Of a DNA stretch of 64,000 nt, positions 43,084-52,201 are shown in pieces. The position numbers were made by a program, and so were the translations under genes. Numbering within the stretch: the first letter of the stretch is position 1; each line of letters begins with the position of its first letter. The DNA lies in NCBI RefSeq assembly GCF_002257695.2, contig NZ_CP155571.1. One strand, given 5' to 3'. This DNA comes from Sporomusa acidovorans. GTDB taxonomy: Bacteria > Bacillota > Negativicutes > Sporomusales > Sporomusaceae. The notes beneath the pieces are model-generated. The model had not been told where the DNA came from. It did not search any database and saw only the letters and a program-made list of their open reading frames with translations.

Positions 43084-43914
43084 ATGAATATTGAATATTT
43101 TACTGCAGCATGGAAAAAAGATCTGTCTGAATTACAAGAAACCCAACAATTCTGGAATATGCGGGCCGATGATTTTAATAGCCAGCATGGCAGCAATCAA
43201 GGCGGCAAACGGCGGCAGCAGGTTGTTGAGTTCTTAGCAAGCCGGGATATGCTGCCTGCTAATGCGGAAGTTCTTGATATTGGCTGCGGTCCGGGCAGAT
43301 ATTCTATTGAATTTGCCCACAGAGCCCAGCGGGTAACAGGAATTGACATTTCGCCCAAAATGCTCGAATATGCCGGCGAGAATGCCCGGCGGCACAAGCT
43401 GGATAACATATTGTTCAAACTGTCACCATGGGAAACTCTCAATCTGGAGGAGTTCGGCTGGCAGGAAAAGTATGACCTGGTTTTTGCTTCCATGTGCCCG
43501 GGCATCAGCAGTGCCGACAGTTTGCTGAAAATGTGCCAGGCCAGCAAAAGTGCCTGCTTTCTCAGCGGTTTTGTCGAGCGTCAGGATGACCTGCGGGACA
43601 AGCTGCATCAGGAGGTATATGGCAAAGAGCCTGACCATCGCTGGGGCAGAAATATCTATTATGCCGTTAATGTACTGTGGCTGTCAGGCTATTATCCGGA
43701 AATAACGTATCAAGATAGTGAGTTTGATCATGTCTGGCCGCTGGATAAAGCCATCGAACTGTACCGCCATCAATTAAAGCGCATGACAAAATCAAGCCAG
43801 GTAACTGGTGATGTTGATGAAAAAATTGCCGGGTTTCTGGGCCGTGTCGCGGTTGATGGGATTGTTTCCGAAAAAGTACAGTCCAAAATTGCCTGGTTAT
43901 GCTGGAAAGTATAA
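43084..43914 (+). CDS. Class I SAM-dependent methyltransferase
   Basis: 276 aa. Motif I is VLDIGCGPGRYSIEFAHRAQRVTGIDIS near residues 63-90. It starts 3 bases after the deleted FmdE and overlaps the possible start region of the TBDR that follows. Methyltransferases with this layout are found in metallophore and tetrapyrrole pathways, among many others. The substrate cannot be assigned; context suggests processing of the ligand of the TBDR. Confidence 0.88.
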   Translation: MNIEYFTAAWKKDLSELQETQQFWNMRADDFNSQHGSNQGGKRRQQVVEFLASRDMLPANAEVLDIGCGPGRYSIEFAHRAQRVTGIDISPKMLEYAGENARRHKLDNILFKLSPWETLNLEEFGWQEKYDLVFASMCPGISSADSLLKMCQASKSACFLSGFVERQDDLRDKLHQEVYGKEPDHRWGRNIYYAVNVLWLSGYYPEITYQDSEFDHVWPLDKAIELYRHQLKRMTKSSQVTGDVDEKIAGFLGRVAVDGIVSEKVQSKIAWLCWKV

Positions 43915-43943
43915 GTTCTGAAATTGGTAATGGGGCTGAGAGA

Positions 43944-45968
43944 ATGAGTAAAAAAGGGAAGTCGCTGTTACTGTCAATGGTGATGCTGCTGCAGGTTTCT
44001 CCATTAGTCTACGCAGATGAAACCACGCCTGATTTTGCTTTGGAAACCATTGTGGTTACAGACAGTAAAATTGTTGGTGAAGGCGAGACAACCAAAGTAA
44101 CCTCACTTAATGTCAAAGATAAAATTGATGCCGGACAAATCAATAGTGTTACCGACCTGTTACAAGATGTTGCCGGCATAGTCGTTTCTACAAACCCGCA
44201 ATCAGGAACAACGGTTACTATGCGCGGGATGACCAATGAACGGCTGGTAGTGGCGATTAACGGAAATATCATTGAAAACCAGGGGGGCCTATACCGGGGA
44301 CGGGCCTTGGAATGGGATTCGCTGCCAGTCAGTAATGTCAAAAAAATAGAAATCATCCGTGGCGCCAGCTCGGCTCAATATGGCGGAACCTGGGGCGGGG
44401 TTATCAATATTGTGACAACCGATACGCCGGGAGAAAACAAAACCTATCTCAAATCCAGCGTGGGCAGTTATGGTGACAGAAAATATTCGATAAGCAATCA
44501 GGGAACCAGTAAGGATGGGAAAATATCGTGGTCGGTCAGTGCGGATAAAAAAGAAAGTGACGGTTTTTACCGGAATAATTTTAAAAACAGCCATGATACA
44601 AATTTTAATGTAATTTACCATTTTACTGATAAAAAAAAGTTATCTGTCGCGGTAACCGACAGCTACCGCAAAGAGGGAATTATCGTAGGGAATAATCAAA
44701 ATGCCAATAATGAAAATGGCTGGGATTCTGATTATCCGATTGTTCCGGCACAACCAAATACCACCGTAAACAGTCAATATTTAGATGGCAGTTATCGTAA
44801 ATTTAATACGCAGAATTATTCCTTGAATTATGCTGATGACAACTGGAAATTGGCTTTATATAAGAATAAGCAGGAAAGGAATGATTGGCTGCGGTATTCA
44901 ACATCAACTGATACGGCGGAGTTAACAACCGATAACAGTGGCTACAACTGGCAGCAAAGCCGGCAGTTGGGCAATCATATGTTAACAACCGGTTTTGATT
45001 ATCGAAAACTAAAATTTAAGGTAAATACCAGCAGTCCAAGTTCTTTGGAAGCGGAAATCAACGGTTACTTTGTTCAGGATAACTGGCAGCTAAATAAAAA
45101 AATACTGCTGGGATTGGGTTTGCGTTATGATCAGTATCAGTCAAATAATCTGCTGACTTCCAAAGAATATTCGGATACATCGCAATTAAGTCCTAAACTA
45201 AATCTGACCTATCAAATTACTTCCAAGGAAGCCGTATATGCCAGCGCCAGTAGGGTATTCAGACCGCCAACCGTATCTGACTATGTAAGGTGGCAAATGA
45301 ATTACACACCAAGCAAGATAAGCAATTCTAATTATACAAAGTATATAACCTATAATAGCTTGAGCTGGACACTGGCAGATTGGCAAAAGACGATCGGAGA
45401 ATTGGATACGGAAAATGGTATGGCTTATGAATTAGGGTGGAAAAAACAATTTAATGATAAATTTGGTGCGAAAGTTACAGGCTTTTTCAATGATATTGAT
45501 AATTATGTAACTACTTACATGAGCTCCGGCATCACTTCAGGTCCCCCTACTTACAATATTGATAATGCTAAAATCAAAGGCGTGGAAATAGCTACCGACT
45601 ATCAGTTTTCAAAAACGCTGGGAATGGTATTTAACTACACGAATCAACATTCCCGCAAAAGTGGCGATCCGTTAGACCCTGCAGGCACCGAAGTTACCAC
45701 ACTGCCGAGAGAAACCCTGAATCTGGGATTGCGCTATAATAATCATCAGGGCTTCCGGGCTTCACTGGATGGACAGAGAATCAAAACAGTAGATACAGCA
45801 GATACGGCAGGTTATACCTTGGTTAACTTAGGGATGTCGTATACCACCAAGAATGAGCAGACAATTGCCCTGGCAGTCAACAACCTGTTTGATGTTGATT
45901 ATGAGCAAACAGCAGGTATCCCGATGATGGGCAGAAACTACAGCCTGTCCTATCAAATTGGCTTCTAA
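43944..45968 (+). CDS. TonB-dependent outer-membrane receptor
   Basis: 674 aa from the ATG at 43944 with GGGGCTGAGAG upstream; the frame extends into the methyltransferase end. Signal peptide ending near LVYADE, TonB-box-like ALETIVVTDSK, plug (TVTMRGMTNERLVVAINGNII, VKKIEIIRGASSAQYGGTWGGVINIV) and barrel ending in YSLSYQIGF. It is similar to the receptor at 27801. It sits between the methyltransferase and an exported FmdE-like protein. Confidence 0.94.
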   Translation: MSKKGKSLLLSMVMLLQVSPLVYADETTPDFALETIVVTDSKIVGEGETTKVTSLNVKDKIDAGQINSVTDLLQDVAGIVVSTNPQSGTTVTMRGMTNERLVVAINGNIIENQGGLYRGRALEWDSLPVSNVKKIEIIRGASSAQYGGTWGGVINIVTTDTPGENKTYLKSSVGSYGDRKYSISNQGTSKDGKISWSVSADKKESDGFYRNNFKNSHDTNFNVIYHFTDKKKLSVAVTDSYRKEGIIVGNNQNANNENGWDSDYPIVPAQPNTTVNSQYLDGSYRKFNTQNYSLNYADDNWKLALYKNKQERNDWLRYSTSTDTAELTTDNSGYNWQQSRQLGNHMLTTGFDYRKLKFKVNTSSPSSLEAEINGYFVQDNWQLNKKILLGLGLRYDQYQSNNLLTSKEYSDTSQLSPKLNLTYQITSKEAVYASASRVFRPPTVSDYVRWQMNYTPSKISNSNYTKYITYNSLSWTLADWQKTIGELDTENGMAYELGWKKQFNDKFGAKVTGFFNDIDNYVTTYMSSGITSGPPTYNIDNAKIKGVEIATDYQFSKTLGMVFNYTNQHSRKSGDPLDPAGTEVTTLPRETLNLGLRYNNHQGFRASLDGQRIKTVDTADTAGYTLVNLGMSYTTKNEQTIALAVNNLFDVDYEQTAGIPMMGRNYSLSYQIGF

Positions 45969-45985
45969 AAAATATAAAAAAGGAG

Positions 45986-47122
45986 TTGTTACCATGTGTA
46001 AGGAAAATTTTCAGTGTACTCCTGGTCCTGTCGTGTCTCTTATGGTCTGCCAACGTAGCCTGGGCCGGTCAGCCTGCGGACAAAGGCTATCTTTTCTGGA
46101 ATGCCGTAACTAAAAAGCTGAGTCAGGACGCCTGGAAACTGATGGGGACTAAGCCTGACAATATGATTGTGCTGACAAATGGAAGTTATGTAAAGTTTGG
46201 ACAATATTCTCCCCAAGCAGCCTTAGATGGCTTGAGCAAAGAAACCGGCTGTACAACAGGTAAGGGAACTTTGTTAGAAGTTCATGCCGCCCGTACGAGT
46301 CCGCTTTGGTTTGTCTTGTATGATAAGGACTCAGGTAAAGCCGTATATGGTGTTGTCAATAAAGAAAAGGCAATGGAATTACTGGATAAAGGGGTAACAG
46401 ATCTAAAAGGCGTAACCTCCCCGGAATTGTTTAGCAAAATAGTCTGTGAGAACATTAAAGCCGACTATTTGTTTGCCCATGCGCAGGCTTGGGATAATAA
46501 GATCAAGGAAAAGGTGTTTGACGGTAATGAATTTAGAATTGTAACCATTGTCAATGCCGCAGCCAAAGGCGCACCGGCCGATTTTATGAAAGGCGTGCTT
46601 TACCATGACCATTTTTGCCCGGGGGTTACCAGTGGCTATCTGCTGGCAAACTTTTTAGAGAGAGAAATGCCGCTGCGCTCGGCCAGCGATTCTTATTTTA
46701 TTATTTCTTCTCCTGTCTGGTGTAAGGAAGACGCATTGCAAACACTCCTGAATACTACGCCGGGTAAATCCGGCATGGCGGTTTTGCCGATGGATAACCA
46801 AGCTAAAGGAAAATTGCTGCCGGAAGCCAAGAATTTGGCTGGAATCTATTTCCGCACTGACGGAAAGACCAAAAAGAGTGAGGCTTTGGTTTTGACTTTC
46901 GATTTTGCTAAAGGGGCTGCTTTAAGCGGTTTAGATAAACAACAGAATCTGCCTGAGTGGGAGAAAAAAGTAAAAACAGTTTTGTGGGAACTCGATAACC
47001 TAGACAAACCCGAACTGTTTATTACTGTGTTGAAACGCTTTGAATTGAAAGAGGGGGAAACTCCCATGAGTTATGTTCAACCTGGGGTAAATCCGTTAGA
47101 ACGGCTTGGATTAGTGAAATAA
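45986..47122 (+). CDS. Exported FmdE-domain protein
   Basis: 378 aa. A signal peptide (RKIFSVLLVLSCLLWSANVAWA) is followed by a region of about 170 residues and an FmdE-like domain (GVLYHDHFCPGVTSGYLLANFLE, PVWCKEDALQTLLNTTPGKSG). The only in-frame start is TTG 45986, which touches the AAGGAG site. The ATG at 45994, ideally spaced from it, is in another frame, so the start may contain a frameshift or the TTG may be used. As a periplasmic partner of the TBDR it could bind or process the imported ligand; this is inference. Confidence 0.8.
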   Translation: MLPCVRKIFSVLLVLSCLLWSANVAWAGQPADKGYLFWNAVTKKLSQDAWKLMGTKPDNMIVLTNGSYVKFGQYSPQAALDGLSKETGCTTGKGTLLEVHAARTSPLWFVLYDKDSGKAVYGVVNKEKAMELLDKGVTDLKGVTSPELFSKIVCENIKADYLFAHAQAWDNKIKEKVFDGNEFRIVTIVNAAAKGAPADFMKGVLYHDHFCPGVTSGYLLANFLEREMPLRSASDSYFIISSPVWCKEDALQTLLNTTPGKSGMAVLPMDNQAKGKLLPEAKNLAGIYFRTDGKTKKSEALVLTFDFAKGAALSGLDKQQNLPEWEKKVKTVLWELDNLDKPELFITVLKRFELKEGETPMSYVQPGVNPLERLGLVK

Positions 47123-47224
47123 TCAAGAAGTATTTGTAAAGTGGAAAATTTGAGTGACTTTGCTTTATTAACAGAACGTTGTGCTGCTGGGACCTGGCTG
47201 GAATGTTACACTGCAAAATTTATC

Positions 47225-47261
47225 ACTGCAAGCCATTGCAACTTATGCAATGGCTTGCAGT
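47225..47261. promoter_or_regulatory. Upstream activator site 1 of the sigma-54 regulon (also terminator-like)
   Basis: ACTGCA-N5-TTGCA-N5-TGCAA-N5-TGCAGT, 37 bp, identical in architecture to 55533-55569. The spacers are also complementary here and a T-run follows, so it can double as terminator of the upstream gene. It is about 140 bases before the expected transcription start. Confidence 0.7.
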
Positions 47262-47356
47262 GATTTTTTTCTAAGCAAAAATTACAACCTTTTGTGGAAT
47301 ATTGAGCAAAGCTTGTTAGCGGAGTAATTGCCTATATATTTATCCAAAGTTCTTTG

Positions 47357-47372
47357 TGGCACATTTTTTGCT
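47357..47372 (+). promoter_or_regulatory. Sigma-54 (-24/-12) promoter of the permease-ptb-buk-oxidoreductase operon
   Basis: TGGCAC-ATTTT-TTGCT, a full match to the TGGCACN5TTGCW consensus. Expected start near 47383, 86 bases before the permease ATG. Confidence 0.85.
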
Positions 47373-47414
47373 ACTAAGTAGAATGAATGATTGCCATTTT
47401 ATAGGAGGGGTATT

Positions 47415-47426
47415 ATGAAATTCTAA
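47415..47426 (+). other. Minimal leader frame Met-Lys-Phe-stop
   Basis: ATAGGAGGGG, five bases, then ATG AAA TTC TAA. It lies in the leader after the sigma-54 promoter. It may be chance, or a tiny leader peptide. Confidence 0.3.
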
Positions 47427-47468
47427 ACAAAAATATCTCAATTTTCTAATAATAAAGGAGGGGACAAA

Positions 47469-48872
47469 ATGAATTTGTTTCGTAAAAAAAATATTGCGGA
47501 ACTGATCCGGGGGACAGAAGGAAATAGTTTGAAAAAGACTCTGGGAGCGATGGATCTGGTTTTATTGGGAATCGGCTGTATTATTGGCACCGGAATTTTT
47601 GTGCTTACCGGTGTCGCGGCTGCAAAATACGCAGGTCCGGGAATTATGCTGTCCTTTGTTTTATCAGGTCTTGCCTGTGCTTTCGCTGCTTTAGCCTATG
47701 CCGAGCTGGCATCCATGGTGCCGGTAACAGGCAGCGCCTATACGTTCGCTTATGTCGCCATTGGTGAAGTGGTTGCTTTTGCCGTAGGCTGGGCGTTGAT
47801 TTGCGAATATACGATCGGGTCGGCGGCGATAGCGGCCGGCTGGTCGGGCTATATGGTCGGTTTACTTAAATCAGCGGGCATTGCATTACCCACCGCCTGG
47901 ACGGCTGTTCCTGCTGACGGGGGTATTTTAAATGTCCCTTCAGTTGTAATTATTGCTTTCCTTACTTATTTATTGATACTAGGTACCAGAGAAAGTGCGT
48001 CGCTGAATAAAATACTTGTATTTATAAAATTAGGGTGTATTGGCTTTTTCCTGCTTGTGGCTACTCCCCATATTAATCCGGTAAACTGGCAGCCGTTCCT
48101 TCCTTATGGCCTGGGCGGTGTGGCTGCCGGGGCCGCAATTGTGTTTTTTGCCTATATCGGGTTTGATACGGTGTCTACTGCCGTAGAAGAATGTAAAAAT
48201 CCCAACAGGGATATTCCCATCGGTATAGTTGGTTCGCTTGTTGTCGCGACAATACTTTATATTGCTGTTGCGGCAGTGCTGACAGGTGTTGTGCCGTACT
48301 CAACTTTGAATAACAGTGAGCCGGTAGCCTTCGCACTGCGTGCTATCGGTATGAATTTTGGCAGTGCGCTTGTGGCGTTGGGCGCCATTTGCGGCATTAC
48401 CACTGTGCTTTTGGTGTTTATGTACGGTCAGACCCGCATATTTCTGGCGATGGCGCGTGATGGCATGATTCCGCAAAGTCTGGTCAAGATCCACCCTAAA
48501 TATGGCACCCCGCATATTATTACAATGATTGCCGGCTGTGTTGTGGCTACCTTAAGCGGCTTATTGCCTATCAACATCATTGCTGAGTTATGCAATATGG
48601 GAACACTGTTTGCTTTTGTTATAGTCTCAATAGGTGTATGGGTGCTGCGCAGCACCCAGCCCGACCTGCCTAGACCGTTCCGCTGCCCTGCCGTCAAGGT
48701 GATTGTGCCGTTTGCCGTGTTGTTATGCAGTTACCTGATTACCAATTTACCGGTGGAAACATTAGCCTTTTTCGGGTGTTGGTGCGTAATCGGGATGGTG
48801 GTATATTTTACCTACAGCCGTAAGAACAGCGCCATGGTCTCAAAAAATACGAATATTTCGCAGAAAGGATAA
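47469..48872 (+). CDS. APC-family amino acid permease
   Basis: 467 aa, about 12 membrane segments. The N-terminal cytoplasmic RKKNIAELIRGTEGN leads to LVLLGIGCIIGTGIFVLTG, the APC/CAT signature, and FFAYIGFDTVSTAVEECKNPNRDIPIGIVG is typical of cationic/branched amino acid carriers (YfnA-like). AAAGGAGGGG before the ATG. First gene of the sigma-54 operon; it likely imports the amino acid fermented by the following enzymes. Confidence 0.92.
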   Translation: MNLFRKKNIAELIRGTEGNSLKKTLGAMDLVLLGIGCIIGTGIFVLTGVAAAKYAGPGIMLSFVLSGLACAFAALAYAELASMVPVTGSAYTFAYVAIGEVVAFAVGWALICEYTIGSAAIAAGWSGYMVGLLKSAGIALPTAWTAVPADGGILNVPSVVIIAFLTYLLILGTRESASLNKILVFIKLGCIGFFLLVATPHINPVNWQPFLPYGLGGVAAGAAIVFFAYIGFDTVSTAVEECKNPNRDIPIGIVGSLVVATILYIAVAAVLTGVVPYSTLNNSEPVAFALRAIGMNFGSALVALGAICGITTVLLVFMYGQTRIFLAMARDGMIPQSLVKIHPKYGTPHIITMIAGCVVATLSGLLPINIIAELCNMGTLFAFVIVSIGVWVLRSTQPDLPRPFRCPAVKVIVPFAVLLCSYLITNLPVETLAFFGCWCVIGMVVYFTYSRKNSAMVSKNTNISQKG

Positions 48873-48886
48873 AGTGAGGTGATGTA

Positions 48887-49804
48887 ATGATAAAAAAGTT
48901 TGATGAAATTATCAAGTCAGCTGCAGCGAAAGGCCCTAAAACTATTGCCGTAGCCGCAGCTCACGATGCGGAAGTAATACTCGCTCTAAACAAGGCAAAT
49001 ATTCTGGGAATCGCTGATGCCATATTAATAGGGAATCGAAGGAAGATTTGCCGGATAGCGGAAGAGTATCAAATTGACATAGGTAAATTTACAATTATCG
49101 AAAAAAACGATAATGTTGAAGCCTGCAGGACGGCAGTGCAGCTTGCTGCCAAAGGGCAAGTTCAGGTTTTAATGAAGGGCCTTGTTGATACCGCAACAAT
49201 TCTCAAAGCGGTACTTGATAAAGAGGCTGGGCTGCGGACAGCAAATGTGCTGTCTCATGTTGCCGTAGCAGATATCGATGGCTATGACCGGTTGTTCTAT
49301 ATTACTGATGGCGCAATGAACATTGCACCGAATGTAGCTATGAAAAAACAAATTATTGAAAATGCCGTACAAATCGCCAATGCGTTAGGCAACGATAGCC
49401 CCAAGGCAGCTTGTATTTGTGCGCTAGAAAAGGTGAATCCCAAAATGCAGGCAACCCTTGATGCTGCCGAATTAGCGAAGATGAGCCAGACGGGCGAGTT
49501 AAAGGGCTGCATGGTCGCCGGGCCGCTTGCACTCGATAATGCCGTTTCATTAGCAGCGGCAACCCATAAAGGAATTACAAACCCGGTAGCAGGTAAAGCC
49601 GATATATTAGTAATGCCTTTTATCGAAACAGGCAATACGCTGTATAAATCAATCGTATTTTTTGCCCAAGGCAATATTGCGGGAATTGTTGCCGGTGCAA
49701 AAGTTCCTATTGTTTTGACTTCAAGAGCCGACTCGGAGCTAACGAAGTTAAACTCAATTGCCCTAGGGATTTTAATGGCAAGCAAAAATGGAGTGAAGTC
49801 ATGA
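48887..49804 (+). CDS. ptb: Phosphate butyryltransferase (branched acyl type possible)
   Basis: 305 aa. Family signatures IAVAAAHDAEVILALNKANILGIADAILIG at the start and GPLALDNAVS, MPFIETGNTLYKSIVFFA at the end. The enzyme exchanges CoA of an acyl-CoA for phosphate. It overlaps the butyrate kinase gene by 4 bases (ATGA). In this operon the substrate is probably a branched acyl-CoA such as isovaleryl- or isobutyryl-CoA, made by the oxidoreductase downstream. Confidence 0.93.
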   Translation: MIKKFDEIIKSAAAKGPKTIAVAAAHDAEVILALNKANILGIADAILIGNRRKICRIAEEYQIDIGKFTIIEKNDNVEACRTAVQLAAKGQVQVLMKGLVDTATILKAVLDKEAGLRTANVLSHVAVADIDGYDRLFYITDGAMNIAPNVAMKKQIIENAVQIANALGNDSPKAACICALEKVNPKMQATLDAAELAKMSQTGELKGCMVAGPLALDNAVSLAAATHKGITNPVAGKADILVMPFIETGNTLYKSIVFFAQGNIAGIVAGAKVPIVLTSRADSELTKLNSIALGILMASKNGVKS

Positions 49805-50877
49805 AAGATATTTTCAGAATATTAGCAATCAATCCTGGCTCGACATCAACCAAAATTGCAGTATATGACAATGAAACGTTAGTGTTCGAAAAGGTAGTAC
49901 GGTATTCCCGTGAAGAATTGACGTCTTTTGCCAACATTATTGGACAATATGAGTTTAGAAAAAATGGAATACTGCAGCTTTTACTGGCAAATGGCATCGA
50001 TATTGCCGGCTTAGATGCCATAGTTGGCAGAGGTGGTCTTTTAAAACCGATTGAAGGCGGCACTTACATAGTCAATGAGAGTATGATTGAAGCTTTATGG
50101 TTGGCTGAAAGAGGTGAGCATGCAGCAAATCTGGGCGGAGTTATTGCTAAAGAAATAGCGGATAAACTTGGTATTCCCGCTTACATCGTGGATCCTGTAG
50201 TAGTGGATGAACTTGCTGATATTGCGCGATTATCCGGGTTGCCCGGGTATGACAGATTAAGTATATTTCATGCGCTGAATCAGAAAGCGGTAGCCAGGAA
50301 CATTGCGAAACAATTAGGTAAAACTTATGAAACAGCTAAGCTGATTGTTGCCCACATGGGAGGGGGGATAACCGTAGGCGTGCATCAAAACGGCAAAGTT
50401 ATTGACGTAAATGACGGTCTTTATGGCGAAGGACCATTTTCACCCGAAAGAACAGGGACGATACCGGTTAGTCATCTGCTTGAGCTTTGTTTCAACGGGA
50501 AGTATACTCTTGACGAGGTTAAGAAAAAACTTGTCGGCAAGGGAGGTTTAGTGGCTTATTTAGGTACCAATGACGCCAGAGAGGTTGTAAGGATGATCGA
50601 GAATGGCGATGCCAAAGCAAAATTGGTATATGAAGCGATGGCGTATCAGATCGCCAAAGAGATAGCCGCCAATGCAGCCGTGCTCTATGGAAAGGTGGAC
50701 GCCATCGTCTTAACGGGAGGACTGGCCTATGATAAGATGCTGGTAAAGCTGATTGCCGACCGTGTCAAGTTTATTACAGAAATTCTGGTAGTTCCGGGAG
50801 AAGATGAAATGCTTGCGTTAACAAAAGGAGCGTTGCGTGTGCTGCGAGGGGAAGATAATTTTAAAGAATATATATAA
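49801..50877 (+). CDS. buk: Butyrate (branched-chain fatty acid) kinase
   Basis: 358 aa, the usual length. ASKHA fold: AINPGSTSTKIAVYDN at the start, VAHMGGGITVGVHQNGKVIDVNDGL in the middle, IVLTGGLAYDKML near the end. It converts acyl phosphate and ADP to the acid and ATP, the energy-yielding step of the pathway. Coupled to ptb. Confidence 0.94.
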   Translation: MKDIFRILAINPGSTSTKIAVYDNETLVFEKVVRYSREELTSFANIIGQYEFRKNGILQLLLANGIDIAGLDAIVGRGGLLKPIEGGTYIVNESMIEALWLAERGEHAANLGGVIAKEIADKLGIPAYIVDPVVVDELADIARLSGLPGYDRLSIFHALNQKAVARNIAKQLGKTYETAKLIVAHMGGGITVGVHQNGKVIDVNDGLYGEGPFSPERTGTIPVSHLLELCFNGKYTLDEVKKKLVGKGGLVAYLGTNDAREVVRMIENGDAKAKLVYEAMAYQIAKEIAANAAVLYGKVDAIVLTGGLAYDKMLVKLIADRVKFITEILVVPGEDEMLALTKGALRVLRGEDNFKEYI

Positions 50878-50915
50878 TGTCATATACCACGCAAATATGT
50901 TAAGGAGTGATGATA

Positions 50916-51119
50916 ATGGCAAAACTCGAATTTTCCCAGGAAAGGTGCAAAGGCTGCGAATTGTGTACGGTGGCGTGCCCCAAAAAGCTGATTGTTATGT
51001 CGTCAACTTTTAATGGCAAGGGTTACAATTACGCAACCTGCCCCGATGATTCGGAATGTGTGGGCTGCTGTCTTTGCGCAAAGGCATGCCCGGATTTAGT
51101 CATTAAGATTTATAAATAA
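50916..51119 (+). CDS. 2-oxoacid:ferredoxin oxidoreductase delta subunit (2[4Fe-4S] ferredoxin)
   Basis: 67 aa from the ATG at 50916, spaced eight bases from AAGGAG; ATG 50910 and GTG 50907 are alternatives. Two CxxCxxCxxxCP motifs (CKGCELCTVACPKKL and CVGCCLCAKACPD) hold two [4Fe-4S] clusters. First subunit of the four-subunit enzyme, order delta, alpha, beta, gamma. Confidence 0.92.
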   Translation: MAKLEFSQERCKGCELCTVACPKKLIVMSSTFNGKGYNYATCPDDSECVGCCLCAKACPDLVIKIYK

Positions 51120-51132
51120 GGGAGTGGTGAAT

Positions 51133-52200
51133 GTGTCGGAAAAAATACTCATGAAAGGCAATGAGGCGATTGCCGAGGCGGCGATTGCCGCAGGCTGCCG
51201 CCATTATTTCGGCTATCCAATTACGCCGCAAACAGAGATCACGGAATACATGTCCAGGCGTATGCCGCAATTGGGGGGCGTGTTCTTACAGGCGGAAAGT
51301 GAAATTTCGGCCATCAACATGGTCTATGGGGCGGCCGGGGCGGGCGCCAGAGTGATGACCTCTTCGTCCAGCCCGGGAATCAGCCTGAAACAAGAAGGCA
51401 TTTCCTACATTGCCGGCGCCGAACTTCCCTGTTTTATTGTCAACATTATGCGCGGCGGTCCGGGGCTTGGCGGCATCCAGCCGGCCCAGGGCGATTATTT
51501 CCAGGCTACCAAGGGCGGCGGCCATGGCGATTATCACAATATCGTGCTGGCTCCCAATTCCGTTCAGGAAATGGTAGACCTGACCATGACCGGTTTTGCC
51601 TTGGCCGATCAATATCGCAATCCTGTTATGCTATTAGGGGACGGGGTTCTCGGTCAAATGATGGAACCCGTTGAAATCAGGGAAAAGAGCGATACGCCTG
51701 TGGAAAAACCATGGGCTACGGTAGGAATGCGCGGCCGTGCCAAGCCTAACATCATCAACTCCTTATACCTGAAAGCCAACGAGTTGGAAGATCATAACAA
51801 GCACTTGCAGGAAAAATATGCCCGTATTCAGACAAGCGAAATGCGCTGGGAGGAAATTGAGACCGAAGATGCGGAACTGATTTTGGTTGCTTATGGCATT
51901 ACGGCGCGTATTGCCCAGTCGGCTCTCGATAAAGCCCGGGAAAATGGCCAAAAAGTTGGGCTGCTGCGGCCTATTTCCCTGTGGCCGTTCCCCGAGCCGC
52001 CGTTTGCCCGGCTGGCGAAAACCGCCAAGGCCTTTTTAACCCTGGAATTAAGTGCCGGTCAAATGATCGAAGATGTACGGCTGGCTACCCATGATGCGAA
52101 ACCGGTGCATTTCTATGGGCGTACCGGCGGTGTGATTATGACTCCCCTGGAAGTCTACCAGGAAATCTGTAAGATTTTTGATGGCAAGGAGGGCAAATAA
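51133..52200 (+). CDS. 2-oxoacid:ferredoxin oxidoreductase alpha subunit (VorB/KorA type)
   Basis: 355 aa from GTG 51133 with GGAG eight bases before; GTG 51124 and 51127 overlap that site. Typical start EKILMKGNEAIAEAAIAAGCRHYFGYPITPQTEI, and the pyrimidine-binding and core domains with ARTMSSSSPGISL-like AGARVMTSSSSPGISLKQE. With the other subunits it decarboxylates a 2-oxoacid to the acyl-CoA and reduces ferredoxin. Branched-chain 2-oxoacids are favoured by the neighbouring leucine dehydrogenase and Ptb-Buk. Confidence 0.92.
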   Translation: MSEKILMKGNEAIAEAAIAAGCRHYFGYPITPQTEITEYMSRRMPQLGGVFLQAESEISAINMVYGAAGAGARVMTSSSSPGISLKQEGISYIAGAELPCFIVNIMRGGPGLGGIQPAQGDYFQATKGGGHGDYHNIVLAPNSVQEMVDLTMTGFALADQYRNPVMLLGDGVLGQMMEPVEIREKSDTPVEKPWATVGMRGRAKPNIINSLYLKANELEDHNKHLQEKYARIQTSEMRWEEIETEDAELILVAYGITARIAQSALDKARENGQKVGLLRPISLWPFPEPPFARLAKTAKAFLTLELSAGQMIEDVRLATHDAKPVHFYGRTGGVIMTPLEVYQEICKIFDGKEGK

Positions 52201-52201
52201 A

